DNA of 64,000 bases from JAPPFW01 sp965231815. GTDB taxonomy: Bacteria > Actinomycetota > Acidimicrobiia > Spongiisociales > Spongiisociaceae. The stretch covers positions 2,356,001-2,420,000 of the forward strand of contig OZ246890.1 in the NCBI GenBank assembly GCA_965231815.1, written 5' to 3'. Shown here one piece after another: positions 26,120-34,979 of the stretch; the first letter of the stretch is position 1; each line of letters starts with the position of its first letter. The position numbers and the translations under genes are program-made. Under the pieces are notes generated by a model that saw nothing but the letters and a program-made list of their open reading frames with translations, ran no database searches and was not told the DNA's origin.

Positions 26120-26943
26120 TACTCTCCGTTGTCGTCTTCGGGTACCAGTCCGGCGACGCGCAGCATGTTCCAGTCCGCCGGACAGGGACCGCCGACGCTC
26201 TCGATGTGGTCGTTGCGGTCACCCGACACGGCGTGCCACACCCCGACCGGTACGTGGATTACCTCGCCGGCCTCGAACTCCAAGCGCAACCCGTTGGTTA
26301 GGTCATCGATGCTGCCCTTGCCGTCGAGGATATATATCGTGTCTTCAGACTCCACATGTACATGTTCGACGTTGCGTTCACCCGGTTGCATGTCCACGTA
26401 GTTCATGTTGGCGGTGTAGGCCTCCACACCCGGCCAGACCACCAGTCGGGCGTCCCGTGCGATCATCGGAACGATGGCGGTGGGGCGATCACGATGGAAG
26501 GTACGGATACCGCCGGGCGCTTGCCGGTCGGGTCGGGTGTCGGGTTCCGGCGCCTCGAAGGTCCCCAGATGGGTGTATAACCTCGGGTCGGCCGGACATG
26601 GTCCGCCTACGATCTCGCCGCCGGTCTCGCCGCTTTCCAGGACGTAGGCGGTCCTCGGACTTATGTGGGTCATGGCGCCGGTGGTAAGCGTCTGACGCCC
26701 TCCGTCCGAAGTTCCCACCATCCCCGTGCCCGACATTATGTAGTACACAGCCTCGGTGGGATGTTCCAGAACTACGGTACGGCCTCCTGCGCCAAGCGAT
26801 ATGCGGTGCATCGACCGCAAGTAGGCGTCTACGCCGGGCCACACTACCGCCCATGCGCGACCGCCACCTTGCTCCACTATCGGCAGTTCGGGGCAGTTCT
26901 CATCGTCCCGCAGTATGCGGATTCGGTCGGGTTCAGATTGCAT
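26119..26943 (-). CDS. Bicupin protein (two cupin domains)
   Basis: The ATG at 26943 (MQSEPDRIRIL) gives 274 residues. Two cupin repeats are visible: TEAVYYIMSGTGMVG with GAMTHISPRTAYV, and HVHVESEDTIYILDGKG with AGEVIHVPVGVWHAV; the phrase VVWPGV also occurs twice and so does GGPCPAD. The second repeat keeps His residues for metal binding, the first is poorer in them. Bicupins include (S)-ureidoglycine aminohydrolase of allantoin breakdown, but this sequence is not clearly that enzyme. It is the first gene of the minus unit with nitrilase and cyclase. Confidence 0.78.
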   Translation of the reverse strand: MQSEPDRIRILRDDENCPELPIVEQGGGRAWAVVWPGVDAYLRSMHRISLGAGGRTVVLEHPTEAVYYIMSGTGMVGTSDGGRQTLTTGAMTHISPRTAYVLESGETGGEIVGGPCPADPRLYTHLGTFEAPEPDTRPDRQAPGGIRTFHRDRPTAIVPMIARDARLVVWPGVEAYTANMNYVDMQPGERNVEHVHVESEDTIYILDGKGSIDDLTNGLRLEFEAGEVIHVPVGVWHAVSGDRNDHIESVGGPCPADWNMLRVAGLVPEDDNGE

Positions 26944-27065
26944 TTGATCGCGGCGCTTCGTGCATCGGTTCTTGAGTCTACCCGCCTCCACCCGGGTCGG
27001 GCGCCTTCCCGAAGTCCGCTACCGTCCGATGCCGGTGCATGGCTGCTGAGAAGCGGGGAGGTTGA

Positions 27066-27596
27066 ATGAGCATGGCCAGAATTGACCTGATCTCGAGCAG
27101 GGAGGGACTGTCGCCCGACCAGGCCGGGTTGTACGATTGGATAATCGAGAGCCGCGGTGCCCTTGTCCGGCCTTTCCAGGTGTTGTTACACGCCCCCAGC
27201 CAGGCAGAACACCTTGCCCGGCTCGGTCATGAGGTCAGGTTCGAATCGGTCTTGGACGGAGCGTCCCGCGAGCTTGCCATCCTGGCGACCGGGCGCGCCC
27301 ACGGATGCCGGTACATATGGGACACTCACCTCGGCATAGCTCAACGAGAAGGGGTCCGGCCCGATGCGCTCTCCTATCTCGACGGAGAGCCGACGACCCT
27401 CCTGGAACGTGAGACGGCCATCGTGGAGACGGTCCGGGAGCTATGCTCGCAGTCGTCGCTGAGCGCTTCGGCGTTCGATCGGGTGGTTACCGAGTTCGGG
27501 GTCGACGGGGTGGTGGAGTTGACCGTTCTGGTGGGCTACTACACACTCCTGGGCTACACAATGGCGGCCTTCGACGTCTGCGACCGGAACGACTGA
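27066..27596 (+). CDS. Carboxymuconolactone decarboxylase (CMD)/AhpD-like protein
   Basis: 176 residues. LVRPFQVLLHAPSQAEHLARLG and SRELAILATGRAHGCRYIWDTH are the two helices of the CMD fold; the second holds a single Cys (HGC), with no CxxC, so a thiol peroxidase function is less likely than a lyase or structural role. GGGGAGG lies before two ATGs (27066 and 27072). It is divergent from the bicupin and precedes the first M24 gene. CMD-like proteins are frequent in small-molecule catabolic clusters of Actinobacteria. Confidence 0.8.
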   Translation: MSMARIDLISSREGLSPDQAGLYDWIIESRGALVRPFQVLLHAPSQAEHLARLGHEVRFESVLDGASRELAILATGRAHGCRYIWDTHLGIAQREGVRPDALSYLDGEPTTLLERETAIVETVRELCSQSSLSASAFDRVVTEFGVDGVVELTVLVGYYTLLGYTMAAFDVCDRND

Positions 27597-27740
27597 CACA
27601 CCACCGGCGGCCGGAGGATCGGCGATCTCGTATCAGGAACCCAGGTGATCCGTCCTGTACGGATGCGGATACCGTACCGGGGGGCTCTTGACAACTAGTA
27701 TCGGTTCGCAAGCTCAAGCCTGGAGATAGGAGCCCTGCAT

Positions 27741-28904
27741 ATGACCCATGTTCCGGTAACCCACATAACCTCGGACGCTGAACGCGCTCGACGGTATAGC
27801 GCCCTCCGCGAGGCCATGGCCGGGGCGGGCATGGACGCGTTCGTGATCTGCAGTCGGGGTGACGAGTTCGTTCGCGGGCGTGTGCAGTACGTGAGCGACA
27901 TCTTCCAGTGGGCCGGTCGAGGTTTCGTGGTTCTCCCCATGGAAGGTGAGGCCACGTTCGTGACCGATCCCTTGTGGGGCACCGGGTATGCGATGCAGGG
28001 CAGATGGCTCAACGACTACCGCCAACCCGACGATGCGGGTACCGAGATCGGCGCCATCCTCTCCGACCATGGAAGTGCGTCCGGCGCCATCGGCATCGTC
28101 GGTCTTGCCGATATCACCTCCGTCGCCGATTACAACAGCATGAAAGCGGCCTTGCCCGACGCCGACCTCGTCGACGCCACGGATCTCTTCGACGACGTGC
28201 GCTCCGTCAAGAGCCAGGAAGAGATCGACGCCACCATCGAAACCGGCAACATCATGCGCCGGGTGTTCAAAGCCTTGGAGGCCGAGATACGGCCCGGAGT
28301 GCAGGAAGTGGACGTGCTATCCGAAGCACACCGGCTATCCCGGCAACTGGGATGTATGGAAGGTATCGCCCTCATGGGTCGAGCTCCGTTCCAGTGTTTC
28401 GGTCCCGGAACCAGAGGGGTCATCGAAAAGGACGACATTATGGTGATCGACCTTGAGTGGGGCGGTCCCTCGGGCTACTGGGTAGAGGTTCGGAGGGTTT
28501 ACAGTTTCAAACCCCCCACAGCCGAGCAGAAGGCGTTCTGGGAAATGCGAGTGGAGAGCTTCGAGGCTTGCGTGCAGGCTATGAAAGCCGGCGAGTCATC
28601 TGAAACCGTCCTCGATGCCCGCGATCGGGTGTATGACGCCTACGGATACTCGGCGATGGGCGCCAATTCCTACACCGCCCACGGGATCGGGGTGGACTCG
28701 TTGGAGCCGCCGTGGGTACCGGGTAAGGAACGCATGATGGTGGAAAACATGATGATCAACCTCCATCCGGCGATCGGATTTTCCGACCCCGAAGTGGGTG
28801 CGGCGCTGGGAGGCATCAGCATCGCCGACAACGTGCTGGTAGGGCCGGACGGCGGGACCCGGATGGTCGATCAGTCCGACGAGTGGATCGTACTGGACTG
28901 CTGA
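27741..28904 (+). CDS. M24-family (creatinase-like) hydrolase 1
   Basis: 387 residues with an N-terminal creatinase domain and a C-terminal pita-bread domain (from about residue 165). AGGAG lies eight bases before the ATG. The five metal positions of M24 peptidases (Asp, Asp, His, Glu, Glu) read Asp237, Glu249, His314, His342 and Ala362 here, so a dinuclear metal site is unlikely. Creatinase, which hydrolyses creatine without metal, is the known precedent for a metal-free member of this fold. A close paralogue with the same replacements is at 42311. Substrate is therefore a small amidine or amide rather than a peptide, by inference. Confidence 0.85.
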   Translation: MTHVPVTHITSDAERARRYSALREAMAGAGMDAFVICSRGDEFVRGRVQYVSDIFQWAGRGFVVLPMEGEATFVTDPLWGTGYAMQGRWLNDYRQPDDAGTEIGAILSDHGSASGAIGIVGLADITSVADYNSMKAALPDADLVDATDLFDDVRSVKSQEEIDATIETGNIMRRVFKALEAEIRPGVQEVDVLSEAHRLSRQLGCMEGIALMGRAPFQCFGPGTRGVIEKDDIMVIDLEWGGPSGYWVEVRRVYSFKPPTAEQKAFWEMRVESFEACVQAMKAGESSETVLDARDRVYDAYGYSAMGANSYTAHGIGVDSLEPPWVPGKERMMVENMMINLHPAIGFSDPEVGAALGGISIADNVLVGPDGGTRMVDQSDEWIVLDC

Positions 28905-28932
28905 GTTCCGGATTCCGAGACGGTTACAAGGT

Positions 28933-28969
28933 GAGGGGAGAGCCGGGCCAGAGGCTTGGTTCTCCCCTC
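28933..28969. terminator. Hairpin after M24 gene 1
   Basis: GAGGGGAGA (28933-28941) pairs with TCTCCCCTC (28961-28969), with an inner GCC/GGC pair extending the stem. It starts 29 bases after the stop at 28904. There is no T-run. The rest of the 226 bases to 29131 holds nothing I recognise. Confidence 0.5.
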
Positions 28970-29130
28970 GATCCGGGCCGGCCATCCTCACTGCTGTGAC
29001 TCCGGGGATACGGCAAGTTATATTGTGCATAGTTCCGGCTGATGGTGGCGCGCCATGAGGCCGCACGGTTCCGACATTTAGTGATTGAATCCTGTTGCGC
29101 GTGCGCAGGGGAAAGGTAGGGCGAGACGAT

Positions 29131-30063
29131 ATGAGAGTACTGATTACAGGTGCCGCGGGATTCTTCGGGAGGGCTCTGGTCCGGGCGTTCGCCCGTGGGG
29201 GTGAGCACGTAGTAGCCGCTGACATCCTCCCGCCGGACGAGTTCCTTCCGCGTTCGGACACCCCTGGAGATATGGTCGATTACGTAGTCCTGGACGTGGG
29301 TGACCCTGATGCCTGGTCAACCGATGTGACCGGTTCCGTGGACGGGATCGTCCATGCCGCGGCGTTAACGCCCAGCATCCAGCAAACGCGCGAGGACCCC
29401 GCCGCCCTGGTACGGGTAAACCTGACCGGTACCCTCCACGCACTCGAGTTTGCCCGCCGGCAGAACCTGGCCAAGTTTTTGTTCATATCGTCAGCCGGTG
29501 TTTACAACCAGTTCGACGAAGAGGTTCTCACCGAAGCGGACGCCGACGGTGGATTCTCGCTATACGGGTCGGCGAAGCTGGCCGCCGAGATCATGTTGTT
29601 CCGCTACTCCGACATGTTCGGTTTCGACGCCGGCGCCATCCGGCCCACTTCCATGTACGGTCCCGCCGAGGAGTTCAGGAACACCCGCCCCTTCGTCACC
29701 CAAGCCAAGCAGCTAGCCGACGCCGCGCTCGATGGAGTACCGGTACGGGTTATCGGACTCGATGACCGGTGTGACTGGGTGTTCGTAGACGATGTTGCCG
29801 AAGGAGCCCATCGGTTCTTTTCACAAGAGATGGGTAGGCGGGCGTTCGCCTTCTCGTCCGGCGATCCGATACCTTTCAGCGATGTTCTGGACGCGGCTGT
29901 CGCGTCGTTCGGTGTGGTGGTGGCTGAGGACGCCGAGATGCTCATCGACGCCACCCCCGACCGGGCGACCACTATTTCGTGCGACAAGGCCCGGGCTGAA
30001 CTGGGTTGGAATCCGATCGGTATCGCCGAGGGAATGCAATGTTACGCCGACCTGGGCGGCTGA
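29131..30063 (+). CDS. NAD-dependent epimerase/dehydratase (extended SDR)
   Basis: The ATG at 29131 begins MRVLITGAAGFFGRAL, the usual start with the GxxGxxG NAD motif; the longer frame from 29095 looks non-coding. 310 residues. SSAGVY and YGSAKLAAE supply the Ser and the Y-x3-K pair, and the RPTSMYGP block is the substrate loop of nucleotide-sugar and related epimerases. Substrate unknown. It precedes the aminotransferase gene by 65 bases on the same strand and may be the first gene of the 29-36 kb block. Confidence 0.87.
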   Translation: MRVLITGAAGFFGRALVRAFARGGEHVVAADILPPDEFLPRSDTPGDMVDYVVLDVGDPDAWSTDVTGSVDGIVHAAALTPSIQQTREDPAALVRVNLTGTLHALEFARRQNLAKFLFISSAGVYNQFDEEVLTEADADGGFSLYGSAKLAAEIMLFRYSDMFGFDAGAIRPTSMYGPAEEFRNTRPFVTQAKQLADAALDGVPVRVIGLDDRCDWVFVDDVAEGAHRFFSQEMGRRAFAFSSGDPIPFSDVLDAAVASFGVVVAEDAEMLIDATPDRATTISCDKARAELGWNPIGIAEGMQCYADLGG

Positions 30064-30128
30064 GCATCCTCGTATCACAATTCAGACCAGACCATCAGGA
30101 ACGTGACATCCGAAAACATGGAGCCTAA

Positions 30129-31325
30129 ATGAGCCATAGCAAATTGAGATCGGCCCTCGCGGAACGAACCTTGCGGATTCGCGGCGGTCATGAGTCGCCC
30201 TACTTCCGCATAATGCGGAAGGTCCAGGGACGCGACGACATCATCCGCCTCGTGCGAGGCGAGCCGGATATACCCACTCCTCCGCACATCGTCGAGGCCG
30301 CCAAGCGGTGCTTGGACACCGGCCGCATCGGCTACACCCCACCGGGCGGCATGATCGAACTGCGGGAAGCGATCGCCCGCAAGTTCAAGCAGGACAACAA
30401 CCTGGAATACGACGCCGAGTCGGAAATCCTGGTCACGGCGGGGGCGCAGGAGTCGATGGCGGTCAGCCTCCAGACATTGCTCGATCCGGGCGACGAGGTG
30501 CTTCTCGCCACCCCCCACTACATGGCCTACCCGGCCAACATCACCATGGCCGGAGGGACGATCGTTTACGTGCCTACCGTGGAGGAGGAGGACTTCGAGC
30601 TGAAGCCGGAGGCCATCGAAGCGGCGATCACCGATCGGACCAAACTCCTCATACTCGTGACACCCAACAATCCCACCGCCGGTGTGATCAACGCCGAGAC
30701 TTTGTCGGCCATCGCCGACATAGTGCGGTCACATCCTGATCTGGTGGTGATCTCCGATGAACTGTATGAAAAGGTGGTCTACGACGGGTTCGAGCACCTC
30801 AGCTTCGCCACCCTTCCGGACATGTGGGAACGCACCATCACCATCAACGGGTTTTCGAAGGCCTACAGCATGACCGGGTTCCGGGTGGGCTACATGGCTG
30901 GTCCGGCCGACTACATCCTGGCCGCCACCGAGCCTCGCCACTCGCTCAGCATCTCCACCTCCCTCCCCTCCCAGCACGCCGCTCTGGCTGCGCTGGAAGG
31001 ACCCCAGGACTTTATGGACGAGATGATGGACGAATACCACCATCGCCGAGCGGTGATGCGGGCTACCTTCGACAAGCTGGGCGTCACCTACGGAGAGCCC
31101 AAGGGAGGGTTCTATTTCTTCGCCAACGTGTCGGGCTCGGGACTCGACGCGGTGGCCTTGGCTGATCGGGCCGTTGATTACGGTCTGCTGTTCTCACCGG
31201 GCAACATTTTCGCCGAGGGCGCGGCCAAGTACATCCGGATCTCCTACCTAGCGCCCCGAGAAGAGTTGCATGAGGCCATGGACCGCTTCGAGCGACTGTG
31301 GAACGATTGCCGGAGCGGCAAGTGA
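30129..31325 (+). CDS. PLP-dependent aminotransferase class I/II
   Basis: 398 residues, full length. The PLP lysine is in NGFSKAYSMTGFRVGY; NPNNPT-type TPNNPTAG, SDELYEKVVYDG and the final RISYLAP Arg (binding the substrate carboxylate) are all present. It would move an amino group between an amino acid and an oxo acid. The end overlaps the next gene by four bases. In this operon it stands beside a 2-hydroxyacid dehydrogenase, a pairing that could interconvert an amino acid, its oxo acid and hydroxy acid. Confidence 0.9.
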   Translation: MSHSKLRSALAERTLRIRGGHESPYFRIMRKVQGRDDIIRLVRGEPDIPTPPHIVEAAKRCLDTGRIGYTPPGGMIELREAIARKFKQDNNLEYDAESEILVTAGAQESMAVSLQTLLDPGDEVLLATPHYMAYPANITMAGGTIVYVPTVEEEDFELKPEAIEAAITDRTKLLILVTPNNPTAGVINAETLSAIADIVRSHPDLVVISDELYEKVVYDGFEHLSFATLPDMWERTITINGFSKAYSMTGFRVGYMAGPADYILAATEPRHSLSISTSLPSQHAALAALEGPQDFMDEMMDEYHHRRAVMRATFDKLGVTYGEPKGGFYFFANVSGSGLDAVALADRAVDYGLLFSPGNIFAEGAAKYIRISYLAPREELHEAMDRFERLWNDCRSGK

Positions 31326-32293
31326 GCGGCCCGAAAGTAGCGCTCGTCGAGGATTTCTCCTCCGCTCAGGTAGCGGCGCTCTTGGACGCCCTCCCCGCCG
31401 GAGCGACTGTAGTGGAGGACGCCCTCGGATCGGGTGCTACAGAGGAGGTAGATCACCTGGTGCTGTGGCGGCAGGGAATCGACGACGCCCGGCTCGAAGC
31501 GCTTCCGTCTCTGCAAGGAGTGGTGACCCTGGATTCAGGGGGCGCCAAACCGTCTGCGGAAGTCTGCGAAGCCCGCGGTATCTGGACCGACACGGTCCTG
31601 TCCCCGTCGCTGATAAGCGTGGCTGAACATGCGGTGATGTTGGTCTTGGCACTGTTCAAACGCCTTCCCACCGCCCATCGGCGCCTCATGGACGGGGTGA
31701 TCGTGGACGGCATGGAACCGTTCGTCACCGACCAGGAGAACTACTCCTACAACTGGGTCGGTTTAGACCTCTTCGAAGCGTTGGTAGGCAAACGGGTCGG
31801 CCTCGTAGGGGTGGGCAAGATCGGACGCGAAGCAGCCACCCGGCTGGCCGCGTTCGGCATGGACGTCATCTACTACAAGCGGAACCGGTTCACCCCGGAT
31901 GAGGAACAGGAACTAGGTATTCGCTACCTGCCCTTCGATGAGCTGCTGGCCGCCTCCCACTGCGTGTCAATGCACAACCGTTTCACCCCGGAGACCGAGA
32001 AGATGATGGGCGCCCGCGAGTTCGCCCTGATGCCGCAGGGATCCTTCTTCGTGAACACGGCCCGTGGTCGGTTGGTGGACGAGGACGCACTGATGGGCGC
32101 TCTACACAGCGGGCATCTGGCCGGGGCGGCTCTGGACGTTTTCTGGTGGGAGCCGATCCTTCCGGACAGTCCCTTGCGGTCCACTCCCAACCTTTTGATG
32201 ACCCCCCACACCGGCGGCATTCCCAGCGCGGTCTCGGTAGCCCAGGAACTAGCTGCGGCGGGTAAGGTCATCACCGGGCGATTGGAGGCGTGA
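31322..32293 (+). CDS. D-isomer-specific 2-hydroxyacid dehydrogenase
   Basis: The GTG at 31322 overlaps the aminotransferase stop (GTGA) and gives 323 residues. GLVGVGKIGREAATRL is the NAD-binding motif; NTARGRLVDEDAL and TPHTGG carry the conserved Arg region and catalytic His. It would reduce a 2-oxo acid to the D-hydroxy acid with NAD(P)H. Its stop is two bases before the next ATG. Specific substrate unknown. Confidence 0.89.
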   Translation: MSGPKVALVEDFSSAQVAALLDALPAGATVVEDALGSGATEEVDHLVLWRQGIDDARLEALPSLQGVVTLDSGGAKPSAEVCEARGIWTDTVLSPSLISVAEHAVMLVLALFKRLPTAHRRLMDGVIVDGMEPFVTDQENYSYNWVGLDLFEALVGKRVGLVGVGKIGREAATRLAAFGMDVIYYKRNRFTPDEEQELGIRYLPFDELLAASHCVSMHNRFTPETEKMMGAREFALMPQGSFFVNTARGRLVDEDALMGALHSGHLAGAALDVFWWEPILPDSPLRSTPNLLMTPHTGGIPSAVSVAQELAAAGKVITGRLEA

Positions 32294-32294
32294 G

Positions 32295-33677
32295 ATGAGC
32301 GATCAGACCTTCGTGGGAATGCAGGTCGGTGGGATCAGCTTCATCGACGAAGGCATCGAAGAGACCCTGGACATCTTCCAGGATTTGGCCGGTGTCAACG
32401 CCATCTTCATCTCGGCCCTTTCCTGGGCGCGGGGCAACGCAGGACGGTCCGGCAGCAACGACTTCCCCGACCACGGTGGCCAGGAGCCCGACAATCTCCA
32501 GGGTGGGGCTTTCTTTCCTCCTGATTCCAGGTACTACCACGGCACCACCATCAAGGACTTCACCGCCCCCGACCCGCTCTATGAAGGATGGGACATCCTG
32601 GGCGATGTGATCCCCGCCGCCCGGGAACGGGGCATGGAGGTCTTCCCGTACTACTGCGAGACATCACACAAGAACCCCAAGCCGCTCTGGCAACCGGGTT
32701 TCGCCCAGGTGCTGGAGGTCGACCCGTGGGGTCGCAAGGCCACCCGCCCCTGCATGTACAACCCCGACTACCGCAATTGGTGGTTCGGAGTGATCGACAA
32801 CTGGCTCAACGAGTACGACCTGGCGGGAGTGTGCTGGGGTATCGAACGTGAGGATCCGCTGTCTTCGATGATAGTCAGCGACGAGGTACCCACCTGCTTC
32901 TGCGTCCATTGCCGTTCCGAAGCTCACCGCCGGGGAATCGACGCCGGACGAGCCGCCGAGGGCTACCGGAAGATCTATGACTACCTGGCCGCGGTACGGG
33001 CCGGGCATCAGCCCAGAGATGGCAAGCTGATCACCTTCCTCCGCCACCTCTTCGAGTATCCGGAAGTGTCCCAATGGCAGAAGCTGTGGTGGGACGGCCA
33101 CAAGGACCTGTACCGGGAGATATCCGGGTTGGTGCGCTTCTTCGGAGACGACTATCAGGTCGGCTTCGGGATCTGGCAGATGATCAACACCTTCAACCCG
33201 CTCTTGCGAGCAGCCCATGATCCCGCCGAGTACAAGCTGTACGCCGACTGGCTCAAACCGGTGTTCTACAACGCTCCGGGCGGGGCGCGGTTCGCCAAGT
33301 TCGTAACCAACCTGTGCAAGACCATCCTCGGCGACGCCAGTCCTGCGGAGTGGACCCCCATCCTCTACAAGATCCTCGGCTTGGACGAGGCGCCCTTCGA
33401 AGACCTTCCTCCTACCGGTTTCAGCCCCGAGTACGTAGCTGAGTTCACCCGCCGGTATGTGGAAGCGGTAGGCCCCGAGGTGGAGGTCTATCCGGGTATC
33501 GGCCTAGGTGTGGAGACGGTAGCTCGCGATATCACTCCGGCCGACTGCGAAGCCATGGTGGAGGCTTCGTTTGACGGCGGCGCCGGTGGGGTGATGATCT
33601 CCCGCAACTACTCGGAGTTGACCCTTCCGAACTTGGCCGCGGTAGGTACCGCCCTGCGCCGCCTCGGAAAGATCTGA
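32295..33677 (+). CDS. Predicted TIM-barrel protein, glycoside-hydrolase-like
   Basis: 460 residues without a signal peptide. The sequence has features of hypothetical glycoside-hydrolase-like barrels: RGMEVFPYYCETSH on an early strand, GVCWGIEREDP near residue 180, and CFCVHCRSEAHRRG near residue 200, a C-x-C-x2-C motif that could bind a metal. GGAGGVMISRNYSEL is a likely last strand. It is embedded between a dehydrogenase and an amidohydrolase with two and 25 bases spacing, so it is part of the operon, but I cannot name a reaction. It lacks an obvious pair of catalytic carboxylates that I could assign. Confidence 0.6.
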   Translation: MSDQTFVGMQVGGISFIDEGIEETLDIFQDLAGVNAIFISALSWARGNAGRSGSNDFPDHGGQEPDNLQGGAFFPPDSRYYHGTTIKDFTAPDPLYEGWDILGDVIPAARERGMEVFPYYCETSHKNPKPLWQPGFAQVLEVDPWGRKATRPCMYNPDYRNWWFGVIDNWLNEYDLAGVCWGIEREDPLSSMIVSDEVPTCFCVHCRSEAHRRGIDAGRAAEGYRKIYDYLAAVRAGHQPRDGKLITFLRHLFEYPEVSQWQKLWWDGHKDLYREISGLVRFFGDDYQVGFGIWQMINTFNPLLRAAHDPAEYKLYADWLKPVFYNAPGGARFAKFVTNLCKTILGDASPAEWTPILYKILGLDEAPFEDLPPTGFSPEYVAEFTRRYVEAVGPEVEVYPGIGLGVETVARDITPADCEAMVEASFDGGAGGVMISRNYSELTLPNLAAVGTALRRLGKI

Positions 33678-33702
33678 CCTGCGACAGAAAGGACACTGAA
33701 TC

Positions 33703-34947
33703 GTGCGAACAATCCTCAAAGGTGGAGTAGTCGTCAATCTCGACGGCGGTCCATCTCACCAGCAGGACGTGGTAATCGACGGCGAGCGGATCGCGTCGGT
33801 GGGAGAGTCCAACGGTAGCTCCGGTGACAACGTTGTTGACGTATCCGGCATGTACTTGCTCCCCGGACTGGTGAACTGCCACGTTCACCTGGGGTGGGAC
33901 GGCACCCACGACCTTGAGATGCAGGCCAACGAGTCTCCGGCCATCAACGCCATCAAGGCGGTCATGAACATCCACCGCCAACTCTCGGCCGGGGTCACCA
34001 CCATCCGTGACCTGGGGATGAACAATGCCAATATCGATGCGATGACCGCTGTCGAGAACGGTTGGGCGCCCTGGATCCGCTTGTTCCCCAACGGGCGGGC
34101 CATCTGCACCACCGGAGGGCATACGTGGTGGTGTTGCCGGGAGGCTGACGGAATCTACGGAGTGCGCAAGGCAATCAGGGAGCAGTTCAAGGCCGGCGCG
34201 AGCTGGATCAAGATCATGGGCTCGCACGAGGAAGTGCAGTTCACCATGGACGAATTGCGGGCCATGGTGGAGGAGGCCCACCAGAACGGTATGAAGGTAA
34301 CGGCACACGCCACTTTCGATGAGGCCATCTCCCGCGTCGTGGACGCCGGAGTGGATTGCGTGGAGCACGGTGGGTCGATGACCCCCGCAACCATCGAGAA
34401 GATGGTCGACAAGGGGGTTCCCATCGTGACCACCTTCTCGCCGCTTGTCCAGCAGGTTAAGTTCGGCTTGGACTTCGGGATGACCGTCTCCGATGTGGAG
34501 CGTCGCAAGGACCAGATGGCCGAAAAGGATCGGTTCGCCGGGAATGTAGCCGCGGCGCGGGCCGGTATCCCGATCGTGTTCGGTACGGACGCCGGTAGTC
34601 CGGTGGTGCCTCACTATGCCATCGCCGAAGAACTCAAGTTCATGGTGGAAGTCGGGGTGTGTCCTGACAATCTGGACGCGCTCAACTCGATAACCCGTCG
34701 TGGTATGAAGCTGCTGGGTCTAGAGGATGAACTAGGTACCCTGGAGGCGGGCAAGACCGCCGACGTGGTGGCGGTAGGCGGCGATCCGCTGGCTTCGCTG
34801 GATCACATGAAAGACGTCAAGCGGGTCTTCGTCCGCGGCCAGATGGCCTTCTCCTCCGATGGCGGCTACACCCAGGTCGGACGGGATATGGAGGGGATCG
34901 GTACCCGTTGGGGACCTGGCGCCGAGGTCGGATACCGCCGGGCCTGA
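33703..34947 (+). CDS. Amidohydrolase (imidazolonepropionase/prolidase-like)
   Basis: GTG start at 33703 after GAAAGGA; 414 residues. LLPGLVNCHVHLGWDG holds the HxH metal motif, ASWIKIMGS the Lys position, KVTAHATFDEAI and CVEHGGSM the two His ligands and GTDAGSP the catalytic Asp. The closing LGTLEAGKTADVVAVGGDPL is the usual C-terminal beta-sandwich. The family includes imidazolonepropionase and the metal-dependent Xaa-Pro-type amidohydrolases. It is in the same operon as a second cyclic amidohydrolase 32 bases downstream. Confidence 0.88.
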   Translation: MRTILKGGVVVNLDGGPSHQQDVVIDGERIASVGESNGSSGDNVVDVSGMYLLPGLVNCHVHLGWDGTHDLEMQANESPAINAIKAVMNIHRQLSAGVTTIRDLGMNNANIDAMTAVENGWAPWIRLFPNGRAICTTGGHTWWCCREADGIYGVRKAIREQFKAGASWIKIMGSHEEVQFTMDELRAMVEEAHQNGMKVTAHATFDEAISRVVDAGVDCVEHGGSMTPATIEKMVDKGVPIVTTFSPLVQQVKFGLDFGMTVSDVERRKDQMAEKDRFAGNVAAARAGIPIVFGTDAGSPVVPHYAIAEELKFMVEVGVCPDNLDALNSITRRGMKLLGLEDELGTLEAGKTADVVAVGGDPLASLDHMKDVKRVFVRGQMAFSSDGGYTQVGRDMEGIGTRWGPGAEVGYRRA

Positions 34948-34979
34948 ACGCATTCCCATCCGCTAGGAGGATGTCCACC

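Noticed and set aside
26119..26943. Bicupin as (S)-ureidoglycine aminohydrolase
   Set aside because: The fold fits, but the metal-binding His/Glu set of that enzyme is not convincingly present, so no gene name was given.
27688..27693. TTGACA box upstream of the first M24 gene
   Set aside because: A perfect -35 match, but no acceptable -10 box at 16-18 bases, so not listed as a promoter.
33532..34614. Minus-strand ORF of 360 residues opposite the amidohydrolase
   Set aside because: Antisense of a gene with intact HxH and GTDAGSP motifs and a good ribosome-binding site; no recognisable protein.
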